Shown here piece by piece: positions 8,277-17,100 of a stretch of 47,592 bases of DNA; within the stretch, counting starts at the first letter, position 1, and the number at the start of each line of letters is the position of its first letter. This DNA comes from a virus. The translations under genes were made by a program, and so were the position numbers. The notes below the pieces were generated by a model, which worked only from the letters and a program-made list of their open reading frames with translations, was not told the origin of the DNA and did no database searches. The stretch covers positions 1 through 47,592 of IMG/VR virus record IMGVR_UViG_3300036715_000530. One strand, given 5' to 3'.

Positions 8277-8302
8277 ACCGGGCGGTGTAATAGCCGCCCG
8301 GT
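8277..8302 (+). terminator. Hairpin after the tail tube gene
   Basis: Perfect 9-bp arms ACCGGGCGG and CCGCCCGGT around TGTAATAG. No T-run follows, so it is likely an attenuating or mRNA-stabilising hairpin that sets tail tube expression above the downstream tail genes. Confidence 0.7.
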
Positions 8303-8323
8303 TACAACCTAAGGAACCGGAAA

Positions 8324-8776
8324 ATGAAGAACGAAGACACCGCAACTGCGCTTGACCTTGCCGACTTCGACACGGTGGCGGCTTCGGAAGCTGGCGCAGA
8401 ACTTCAGCTTATTAATCCCGTCACCAAAGAGCCATTAGACGTTTTTATTACGCTCTTGGGCAAAGATAGCGAAACCTATCGCGACTATTTGCGCCAGAAT
8501 ACCAATTCGCGCATTCGTCGGGAAGCGGCGGCGGCTCGCAAAGGTGTTGACGCTAATGTTGTTACTGCCGAAGAAATCGAAGACAAGGCAATTGAATTGC
8601 TGGTAGTTTGTTCAACCGGCTGGCGTACTGGCGATAAGCCCACATTGACGCTCAAGGGCGAAACGTTGCCTTTTACCGCTAACAATGCGCTTCGGGTTTA
8701 TACTGAGCAATTGTGGGTTCGCCGTCAAGTTGACAGTTTTGTGGCAGACTTGGAAAATTTTACCGTAAAGCTGTAA
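8324..8776 (+). CDS. Tail assembly chaperone, short form (G-like)
   Basis: 150 residues, located between the tail tube and tape measure genes, the conserved place for the G/GT chaperone pair that coats the tape measure before tube assembly. It starts after AAGGAACCGG, a leader repeated elsewhere in this phage. A slippery heptamer lies 15 bases before its stop codon. The product is acidic at the start (NEDTATALDLADFD) and has a central ETYRDYLRQNTNSRIRREAAAARKG typical of phage tail chaperones. Confidence 0.82.
   Translation: MKNEDTATALDLADFDTVAASEAGAELQLINPVTKEPLDVFITLLGKDSETYRDYLRQNTNSRIRREAAAARKGVDANVVTAEEIEDKAIELLVVCSTGWRTGDKPTLTLKGETLPFTANNALRVYTEQLWVRRQVDSFVADLENFTVKL
8755..8761 (+). 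promoter_or_regulatory. -1 ribosomal frameshift slippery heptamer AAATTTT
   Basis: In the reading frame of the upstream gene the bases read A-AAT-TTT, a perfect X-XXY-YYZ slippery site. Slipping back one base gives AAA-TTT and continues with TAC CGT AAA GCT without a stop into the downstream frame, which runs to 9138. The zero-frame stop follows at 8774-8776. This is the classic layout for making the long tail chaperone. Confidence 0.85.
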
Positions 8777-9138
8777 TTGATTTGTTGGAATATGCCAAGT
8801 CTAATTTTGACTTGGACGCCATACAAGAGGACGGCTCAACTAAGCGCCAGCATTTAATTTCGGCAGAACGCCAGTTAGGCGAGACGCCGGAAGAATTGCT
8901 CAATGCTCCTGAATTGCCAGAGTATTTAGTTTATCTCTGGAATTACTTTATGGAATTGAGCAGAGCGCGCGGCAATAATGGTTTCGGGCCGTCCCCTTTG
9001 GCATATTCGGAAATTCAAGCTTGGGCGCGGTTAACTAAACAAGCGCTTGACGCATGGGAGCTAGATGCGATATTGAAGCTTGACGTTCTTTTCTTGAACG
9101 CAAAGAGCAAGGCAATAAAGGAAGCTTCTAGTGACTGA
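8761..9138 (+). CDS. Tail assembly chaperone, frameshift extension (T part of GT)
   Basis: An open frame of 125 codons, read by -1 frameshifting at 8755-8761, that gives a fusion of about 271 residues with the upstream product. It has no convincing start of its own: the first candidate is a TTG at 8782 without a ribosome binding site. Content such as ETPEELLNAPELPEYLVYLWNYFMELSRARGNNGFGPSPLAYSEIQAWARL resembles the C-terminal half of chaperones found before tape measure genes. Its end overlaps the tape measure start. Confidence 0.8.
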   Translation, partial: YRKAVIDLLEYAKSNFDLDAIQEDGSTKRQHLISAERQLGETPEELLNAPELPEYLVYLWNYFMELSRARGNNGFGPSPLAYSEIQAWARLTKQALDAWELDAILKLDVLFLNAKSKAIKEASSD

Positions 9139-12100
9139 TATTGCCACTCTTGGAATTGAAATTGACGCAACTAAGGTTGACGCCGCAAAAGAAAGCTTGG
9201 ACCGGCTAACCGAAGCCGGTAAAAGAACTGAAGATAGCGTTAAGAAAACTGGCGAAGCTGGAACCGAAGCGGGCGCTAAAGTCGAAGTTTTAGGTAATGC
9301 CGCTTCCGATGTTGCCAAATCTCTTGCTCGCGGGAAAGACGTTACCGAAAGTTTGGGCGAAGGCTTAAAAAGCCTAACCGAAAATTTAGGCGAAACCCGT
9401 ACCGCTTTTTCAACAGTATATTCTATAATTGGTCCTACCGGCCTTGCAATAGCCGCTGGTATTTTAACCGCCGTTGCTGCTTTTGGTGCGTTCAATTTAG
9501 CTGGTATGGAATATGCCGAGCGCGTCAAAAACATGACTGCTATTAGCGAAGGCATGGGCCGTACCGCTGGCATAACTGGCGATAGCTTGATTGCGGCGGC
9601 ACGTAAGGCGGCGCAGAGCGGCGAAATTACTGTCCAAGCTTCTATGGATCAAGCGCAAGCTTATGCGCAAATGGGTTCGATTGGCACAGAAATTTTAACC
9701 GGGCTTATTGGCGTAACCGATAAATACGCAGAAGCTACCGGACAAACAGCGGCGCAAGCTACTAAAGAGCTAGGTGCTGCTTTTGCCGACCCGGTTAAAG
9801 GCGCTGAAGAATTAAACGGTAAACTTGGATTTTTGAATGCTAGCCAAATTGAAAATATCCAGCATTTAATCAATATGAATGATCGTCTTGGCGCGCAAAG
9901 AACTTTGCTTGGTGCCTTAGGACCGGCTTTAATTCAGTCTAGCAAAGACACCGAAAGTCTAGCTAGTTCTTGGCATAATGTTTATATTTGGGCAACTAAT
10001 GCTTGGAGTGCAATGGGCAAAGCGGCGGCTGGTTATGACGGCATGGCGCCAAAAGAACGATTGGGGGCACTTGGTCGCGAAAAAGCTAAAATTGAAGCAA
10101 ATGGCAATACTGGTGGTACTCTAGGTGCAACAATTTCCGGCTGGTTTACTGGCGAACCGGCTATCAATGAGCATTATAAAGGCATCCTTAGGCAAATTCA
10201 CGACACCACTATTGAAATTCAAAGAGCCGAAGACGCTCGTAAAAAAGCTATTAGGGATACAGCTAGTGCGGCGGGTAGCGCCGTTGCTACTTCCTTAACT
10301 CCCGATAGCGGGGCACTTGGACATTTGCAGGAACAGCAAAAGATTTTAAGAGCAGGTATTACTTCCGGTGCTGGCGATACTCCCGAAACTCTTAACCGGA
10401 TGCGTTCTGCTTACAATGCGGTTACGGATGCTATCGGGCGCGTTACTGATGCCAGCGGCAATTATATTAGTCAAGAGCAACGCAATCACGAAATCGCGCA
10501 GCTAACTATTCAAATCAATGGAACAAAAGATAAAGCTAGAAAAGCTGAATTAGTAACCGAACGCGAATTACTTAAAGTTGGCGCAGATGCGGTAACTAAT
10601 GAAAACGCGCGTATGCGGGCGGCGGATGCTGGCGCTTTGGCTACTTCGCACGCGGGCCGCGCCAAGCGCGAGCATACCGACGCTGTAGCCGCTCATTTAG
10701 AAAAATTAAGAGCAGAAATTGATGGCCAAAATCAGCTTAACGAGGCGTACGACAACGGGCGATTTGCTGAATTACAAGCTACCGCTGCAAAGGCGGCGGC
10801 AACCGAAATAGCGGGCAAGAAATATTCTGCTATTCAAGCCGAATTAGAGCAAGAGCGCCAGCTTGCCTTAGCCGTAGCGGTCTATACTGGTTCGGTGCTG
10901 AAGACTGCCGGGGCGGATCAATCGCGAGCCAAAATTGCCCAAGACGTTGCCGATAGTGTGGGCAATGGTAGCTTGGCCTATTCGGCGGCTAATAAGGAAA
11001 TAGCTTTACAAAATACTTTGTTGCCGATGCAGCAAGTTTTAGCTGGTTTAACTGGTGCTGCACATACAAAGTTAGCTGCCGCTATTGCTTTGGTTACAAA
11101 GTCAACTAAAGATTTACAGGCGGCGAACGGCCAGCTTAATATTGAAGGAATGACCGATAAGCTTAATGAAGAAACAGAAGCTTTGCAGTTACAATTAAAA
11201 ATGAGAGGCCAAAACAATTTGCAATTGCAGATTGAATTAGATTTATTAAAGGCTCGCAGAACTTTAGCCGATAACAATGTTGCCGAAGATAGTCCGGCTG
11301 GCAAAGCATATATTGACGCAACTGTTAATCGCGATGTTGCGGGTGAAAATCTTAAGCAACACAAAGAACAAGACGCTTTTAATACAAGCGAGCCTTTGGA
11401 GAATATGCAGCGCGTTCAAGGCACCATTCAAGATATGACGCGAGATTTCCAAACGTTGTTTGGAACAGCGGGTAACGGTTTTGCTGAAATGGCAAATGCC
11501 GCCGCTGATTATGCGACTACTAAATTAGATATTAATGATCGACTTGCCCAAAGCGAGCGCGACAATGCCGGTGATGAAGTACGACTTGCCCACGATAGGC
11601 GAGCGGCTTCGGCAGATATGGCGGCGGCTCAATCTAAGTATTACGGCAACATTATCACTAGCGCTAAGGATATGTTTGATAAAAATTCGAAGGGCTATAA
11701 AGTCTTAGAAGCTGTTGAAAAAGCTTACCGCATTTATCAGCTTGTTTCAATGGCAATTCACATGGCAACAACTGCACAAGCAATTGCATTAGATACTGTG
11801 CATACCGGCACCAGTATTGCCAATAGTACGGCTAGATCAACTGCACACGGCATTGAAGCTATTGCACATGCTTTTGCAGCAATTCCGCCGCCATTCAACT
11901 TTATTGTTGCTGGTTTAGTCGGCGCGGCTTTGCTTGCTGTTGGTGTTAAACTGTTTGGCGGTGGAGGTGGCGGTGGCGCATCGGCTGCAATGGCAGATGA
12001 TACTAGCCAAGCTAATAAAGACGTTCTTAGTTCAAGCATGAAATCGCCCTATAGCACATTGCCGGGACCGGGCGGCTTATATAACCCGTCAACTGTTGGC

Positions 12101-12358
12101 CAATCTCCCGGCCAAATCTCGTCCAATGATAATTACTATGGCGGCGCAGGGGGCGCACAGGGGGCCGGTAGCGGCGGGGGCATGACTATCGCCCCTGTCT
12201 ATCATATCAACGCTCCGGGGGCAGATGCGGGCACCGTGGACCGCATACAGGCAGTCTTGGACGATCACACGGCGGCAACGGTCCAGCTAGCTCGACAAGC
12301 GGCGGTGAATGACATAGTTTCCATGTCGAACCGTCAACGTATCGGGAGCGCCGGTTAA
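9131..12358 (+). CDS. Tail tape measure protein
   Basis: 1,075 residues; the length sets the tail length, roughly 150 nm by the usual 1.4-1.5 A per residue. It starts at GTG 9131 inside the chaperone gene. The N-terminus TLGIEIDATKVDAAKESLDRL is the typical lambda gpH/TMP_2 opening. There follow an Ala/Gly hydrophobic segment at about 95-120, long helical coiled-coil stretches, a second hydrophobic segment near the C-terminus (FIVAGLVGAALLAVGVKLF) followed by a Gly run, and a Gly/Ser/Pro-rich tail ending in a helix. The hydrophobic segments may insert into host membranes during DNA entry. Confidence 0.92.
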   Translation: MTDIATLGIEIDATKVDAAKESLDRLTEAGKRTEDSVKKTGEAGTEAGAKVEVLGNAASDVAKSLARGKDVTESLGEGLKSLTENLGETRTAFSTVYSIIGPTGLAIAAGILTAVAAFGAFNLAGMEYAERVKNMTAISEGMGRTAGITGDSLIAAARKAAQSGEITVQASMDQAQAYAQMGSIGTEILTGLIGVTDKYAEATGQTAAQATKELGAAFADPVKGAEELNGKLGFLNASQIENIQHLINMNDRLGAQRTLLGALGPALIQSSKDTESLASSWHNVYIWATNAWSAMGKAAAGYDGMAPKERLGALGREKAKIEANGNTGGTLGATISGWFTGEPAINEHYKGILRQIHDTTIEIQRAEDARKKAIRDTASAAGSAVATSLTPDSGALGHLQEQQKILRAGITSGAGDTPETLNRMRSAYNAVTDAIGRVTDASGNYISQEQRNHEIAQLTIQINGTKDKARKAELVTERELLKVGADAVTNENARMRAADAGALATSHAGRAKREHTDAVAAHLEKLRAEIDGQNQLNEAYDNGRFAELQATAAKAAATEIAGKKYSAIQAELEQERQLALAVAVYTGSVLKTAGADQSRAKIAQDVADSVGNGSLAYSAANKEIALQNTLLPMQQVLAGLTGAAHTKLAAAIALVTKSTKDLQAANGQLNIEGMTDKLNEETEALQLQLKMRGQNNLQLQIELDLLKARRTLADNNVAEDSPAGKAYIDATVNRDVAGENLKQHKEQDAFNTSEPLENMQRVQGTIQDMTRDFQTLFGTAGNGFAEMANAAADYATTKLDINDRLAQSERDNAGDEVRLAHDRRAASADMAAAQSKYYGNIITSAKDMFDKNSKGYKVLEAVEKAYRIYQLVSMAIHMATTAQAIALDTVHTGTSIANSTARSTAHGIEAIAHAFAAIPPPFNFIVAGLVGAALLAVGVKLFGGGGGGGASAAMADDTSQANKDVLSSSMKSPYSTLPGPGGLYNPSTVGQSPGQISSNDNYYGGAGGAQGAGSGGGMTIAPVYHINAPGADAGTVDRIQAVLDDHTAATVQLARQAAVNDIVSMSNRQRIGSAG

Positions 12359-12969
12359 TGGCCATAATTTCAGTTCCGGCCAAGTTTGGCTTTAGCAGCG
12401 TTTCCCGATTTGCATTACAACGTGCAAGCAATGTAATTAGAAGTCGCTATAGTGGAGCGCGACAAGTCATTAGCTATCCCTATGCTATTTGGGAATTAGA
12501 GGCTACATTAGTTGAATATGACAGTACGCAAGCTTCTTTAATTCGTTCGTTTCTTGTCCAATTAGAAGGACAAAAAAATACCTTTCGTTTGCCAGTTCCG
12601 GCATATACTCATCCTAGCACAACTTTTGCAGGCAATGGCACGGCGAACGGGGCAGCGGCGGCTAGAGTTTCAAGTATTCCCGTAACAGGATTGACCGCTA
12701 GCATTCCTATTGTTAGCGAAGGGGATTACATAAGCATAAATGATGAATTGAAGTTGGTTACAGCTTCGGTTGCGTCTAACGCGTCGGGACAGGCCACCAT
12801 TCCGTTTAAGCCAGCTTTGCGAAAGCCAATCGCCAGCGGGCAAGCAATAATTTTTCAAAATCCAACTATTCTAATGCAGGCAACAAACGATGACGTTGCT
12901 AGTTGGGGAATATCGCCACCGGCTAGGCAAAATGTCAAATTCAAAGCCATGGAAGCTATAGAGCTATGA
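12358..12969 (+). CDS. Distal tail / minor tail protein, 203 aa
   Basis: It starts in a TAATG overlap with the tape measure stop, the normal position of the distal tail protein. The sequence is beta-rich, with an early WELEATLVEYDSTQASLIRSF segment and repeated short hydrophobic strands. It resembles alphaproteobacterial minor tail proteins of this position, although I cannot name a family with certainty. It ends in an ATGA overlap with the next tail-tip gene. Confidence 0.68.
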   Translation: MAIISVPAKFGFSSVSRFALQRASNVIRSRYSGARQVISYPYAIWELEATLVEYDSTQASLIRSFLVQLEGQKNTFRLPVPAYTHPSTTFAGNGTANGAAAARVSSIPVTGLTASIPIVSEGDYISINDELKLVTASVASNASGQATIPFKPALRKPIASGQAIIFQNPTILMQATNDDVASWGISPPARQNVKFKAMEAIEL

Positions 12970-13652
12970 CGCGCCCATTAGACACCGCAACGGCAGCGGC
13001 ATTTCAACAAACCGATTTACCTTTAGCGGTTATATTCTATTTAGATATTTTGGGCGATGCCACATTTGCTTGGACAGGTTTAGGCGACCTAGTATTTGGC
13101 GCTACCGAAACCGGCGATCCCGGCTTAGACGGCATGACTTTTACAGGCACAGGAACAGCTATTCAAGTTGGCCAGATTGCTGATAAAGTAGGGGGCAGCG
13201 ATGTTTTAGAGCTAACGCTTCCCGGTGTTGATTTAACCATGCCAGAATTGAGGCAGCTTGTTTATGTTCGGAATAGATGGCAGTTTCGTCGCGCGATAGT
13301 CTGGTTTGCCGTACTCGATCCGAACACCTATGCTATTGTGGGTAAACCCTTCAGGGTTAAAACTGGCCGCATTGACCAGATGCCATATAGCGAAAACGGT
13401 TCTAGCGGAATGGTTAAATGCCGAATTGAAGGGCAGCAATCATACGGGCAACAGCCTTCGTTAACTCGCTATACAGAGCAGAACGATATTTCGCCAAGTG
13501 ATGTTAGCCAGAATTACGTTTATTCTCTTGCCAATATGACAGCGGCAATAGGAGGTTCGAATAGTGCGCCATCATCACTTAGCGGCGGTGTTACTTACGG
13601 TTCCGATAGCAAGGCCATGCAGATGGCTCGAGAGTATATGGATTTTCAATAA
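12966..13652 (+). CDS. Tail-tip hub-type protein (DUF2163-like), 228 aa
   Basis: It overlaps both neighbours by a few bases. The sequence has the DUF2163/baseplate-hub style seen in gene-transfer agents and alphaproteobacterial siphophages: AVIFYLDI, then WTGLGDLVF and a series of beta strands ending in KCRIEGQQSYGQQPSLTRYTEQNDIS. It probably forms part of the ring linking tail tube to tip. The missing piece is the clear cysteine-containing C-terminus that many GTA homologues have. Confidence 0.65.
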   Translation: MTRPLDTATAAAFQQTDLPLAVIFYLDILGDATFAWTGLGDLVFGATETGDPGLDGMTFTGTGTAIQVGQIADKVGGSDVLELTLPGVDLTMPELRQLVYVRNRWQFRRAIVWFAVLDPNTYAIVGKPFRVKTGRIDQMPYSENGSSGMVKCRIEGQQSYGQQPSLTRYTEQNDISPSDVSQNYVYSLANMTAAIGGSNSAPSSLSGGVTYGSDSKAMQMAREYMDFQ

Positions 13653-14116
13653 TGAACCGTCACGATGATTGGCAAAATCGCCTATCTAATCTTATTCGCG
13701 AACGCCAAAACACACCTTTCGAATTTGGTACTTTTGATTGCACCTTATGGGCAATGGAGGGTATTAAAGCGGTAATAGATATTGATTACAGCGGGCCTTA
13801 CGCGGGTAATTATAATTCAGCAAAAGGCGCGCTTAAAATTTTACAAAAGGTTGGTAATGTAAAACAGCCAATTGAATTAATAGATAATTATTTAGGCGAG
13901 CGCAAGCCTATAGCGTTCGCAAGAAAAGGCGATATAGTCGCGGTTGACGCTGGCAAAGCGGGCTTGTCTGTGCCAAGTAGCATTGACGTTTTCGGGCCGG
14001 TACTCGGTGTTTGTTACGGTGATATTTCTTTTTTTGTTGGCGAGCATGGTTTAATTAGCTGGCCAACTATTGAACTAGGCAGCGCGCATCATGTCATTTT
14101 TAATCAAAGCAGTTAA
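13652..14116 (+). CDS. NlpC/P60-like tail protein (DUF6950-like)
   Basis: 154 residues, starting in a TAATG overlap. The motif FEFGTFDCTLWA places a Cys at residue 30 in the position of the nucleophile of NlpC/P60-type peptidases, and RKGDIVAV at 91-98 matches the conserved R-x-GD segment of this fold. Histidine candidates follow at 132 and 146-147. Such proteins act in tail-tip assembly or local murein cleavage during entry. Whether the active site is complete cannot be judged by eye. Confidence 0.72.
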   Translation: MNRHDDWQNRLSNLIRERQNTPFEFGTFDCTLWAMEGIKAVIDIDYSGPYAGNYNSAKGALKILQKVGNVKQPIELIDNYLGERKPIAFARKGDIVAVDAGKAGLSVPSSIDVFGPVLGVCYGDISFFVGEHGLISWPTIELGSAHHVIFNQSS

Positions 14117-17100
14117 AAGTGTTGTAACCGCTGTTTTTCGCGTCGCGTCTAAACTTGTTTTTGGCATTGTCGGATTAATCGTTGGCAGTAAAAAATCAAA
14201 ACCCGCTGTTAACGTCAACCGCCTAAACAAAACCCTCAATCCTGAAGACTTCAGAAAAATTGTCTTTGGTAAAACTGCAAGCGCAATTGATATGCGCTTT
14301 TGGGAAGTTTGGGGCAGCGGCTCAACTAATTACGATGAAGTTTTAGCGAATGCGTCGCACCGCATTAACGCTTATAAAGAACTATATTTCGAAAATGAAT
14401 TGGCCATTGATGCCAGTGGCAATGCTGTTGGCCATTGGATAGGCACGGTTAGCCGCACTACTCGATTAGGCGCTTATGGCCAAACCGCGCTTAGCGTCGG
14501 TTCCAGCGGACAATGGACAAGCGCGGCGACGTTTGACGGCGTAGCTCATATGTGCCTCAAATGGCTATATGATGAAAAGAAATTACCTAACGGTATTCCT
14601 AGCCGATATACTCAAGTTGTCGAAGGCGCGGTTCTGTATGATCCGCGCCGCGATAGCACAGTCGCGGGCGGTTCCGGCTCACACCGAATTGATGATCGTA
14701 CCACTTGGGAATATTCACCGTTAGATGCAAACGGCGTTCCTATTGGTCGTAACAATGCTTTGCAAGTTCTTTGGTATTTGCTAGGCTGGAAAGTTCCCCA
14801 CACTGTAACCGCCGAGTTAATTTTAACTTGCGGGCGTGGTGTTGATCCAACCGACATTAATTTAGCTACTTTTGTTGCCGCTGCTAATAACTGCGAAGTT
14901 GCTGGTTATTACACCGATTGTGTGCTTTCGACCGAAGATAGCCATACTAGCAATGAAGATAAGCTTAGCTGCAATGGTTTAGTCGGTCAGCTAATTGATC
15001 CGGGCGGGTTATGGAGCTATTACGCGAATGTTGATGATACGGCTAACGTCGCTATTACTTTAACCGATGATGATATTTTACAAGGCGGTAATGTTAGCTG
15101 GAATGACTTTGCGCCTATGTCAGATCAATACGCGCAAGTAGTTGGCAAGTTTATTGATCCTTCGGTAAATTCACTTTATCAAGAGCGTTCTTATCCAATA
15201 GTTAGGGACGCGACTTATGAAGCGGCTTTGGGTGTAAAGCGCAGAGTTACCCAAGACTTTTCCACAATTCAGGATGCTTTGTTAGCACAGAGACTAGCCC
15301 GCCTAAGGCTAAATCAGGCGCAGTTCCAAGGCCAGTTTGGCGCTTCCTTCCTTTACCGGGCAATGAAAAGCCAAGTTTGGAGTGTGGTTAGCTATGCTTC
15401 AGATCGCTTCGGCTGGACAAAGCTTTTTCGCGTTTATGGCCATACAATTGATGCTGAAAATGGCTTGCGGCTTGAACTACGCGAAATCAACTCGACTATT
15501 TGGGCAGCGGGCAGCGTTACAGTGCCTACGGCGGCGGGCGCGGGTTCGCCATACAATCCAAGGCAGGAAGTCGCCGTAACCGGCCTAGCAGCCTTCAGCT
15601 ACACCGCAACAGGGGCAGACGGCACCATTGTTGACGGGATGCTGTTAGATTGGGACGATGCGCCAGCCAATGTGCGTAGAACCGAAGTTCAATATAAATT
15701 GAGTGCTGCTAGCTACTGGCAAACGCTCGCGCCGATTAACCAAGACACAAGCATTGTTTCAATTTCGAATTTGCTTTCCGGCTCGACCTATAACGTTCGC
15801 TTGCGGCACATTACCATAAATGAAGTTGAAAGCGCTTGGGTTAATTTGTCGCCCAACTTTACTGTGGGCAATCTTAGCAACGTTCGCGCTAGTGATATTC
15901 AGCTTGCGGCTACTAGCGCTGTTTGGAACACTATTACCGGCACTGGCAAACCGGCGGATTATGCCGATGTTACTTTAACCCATACAGCGGCGGCTATTAC
16001 TGGCCAAGGCACCTTAGCTACTCTTTCTGGCGTCGGACCTAATCAGCTTACAATTGGCACTATTGGCGAAAGCATTATTCGCAACGGTAGTGCTGAAACT
16101 GCTAACAATGACGGTTGGGTTGCTACCGGTAGTAATAGCGCGGGTTCGACTTTTACCGCAATAAACACCGATCATGTTACGGGCAGCGGTGCGTATTGTT
16201 TCGCTCTTGCTAAAACCGCCGTTGGCAATGCCGCGTCGTTTTGGAGCAATCTTTATCCGCTCAACACTAACAAAAAATATGTTATTCGTTGGTGGGAAAA
16301 GGCCAGTGTAAGCGGAACGTCGCCTTTTTCATTTTATATTGCCGAATTTGGCGCAGATGGTACGTCTTATAATAACAATTTTATTTTAAGTAGCGCAGCG
16401 GTAATGACTACCGGATGGGTTAAGCGCGAAGCTGTTTATACTCCCCAAGGCGCAGATAACGGTTTCTTTCGTCTTTTCTTTCAAAACGGTGCTGGCGGTG
16501 CGGGAACCGCTCTAACTATCTATTTAGATGAAATTGAACTTTTCGAGCAACAAACTGTAAATAATTTATCCACTAATGCCGTTCAACTTGGCACTAACAT
16601 TACTCGTAATGACGGCACGACTTCTTTAACCGATGCTCTTGCCGTTACAACGTTGGGAACGGCGGCGGGCATAGCGGGACAGGGAGCGCTTGCTACTCTT
16701 AATTATGCGCAAGCCGGATCGACTTTAAGGGATAGCGGCGGGGTTATTCTTGGCGATAGTGCTATTAAAAATCTGGCAATTACTATTAGCGCAGATGGCA
16801 CTTTAGTTAATGCCGGTGGCGGTCAAGTAACCTATGTCGGTTTAGGCGGCGGTGCAGTTGGTCTTAAGACTTATCTAACTTATGGTGATGCAGAGTTTAG
16901 AGAAAGCGTCGGCGTTACAGCTACGCTTGGTAATTTCAAAACTTCTCTTGGCACGGCGGCGGCGATTGCTGGTCAAGGAAGCTTGGCCACTCTTGGCTTT
17001 GTCTCGCTTGGCACAAATGTTAAGGATAGCGGTGGCACTGTATTAGGTGACGCGGCGGTTAAAAATTCGGCGGTTACTATCAATGCAAACGGCTCGCTTT

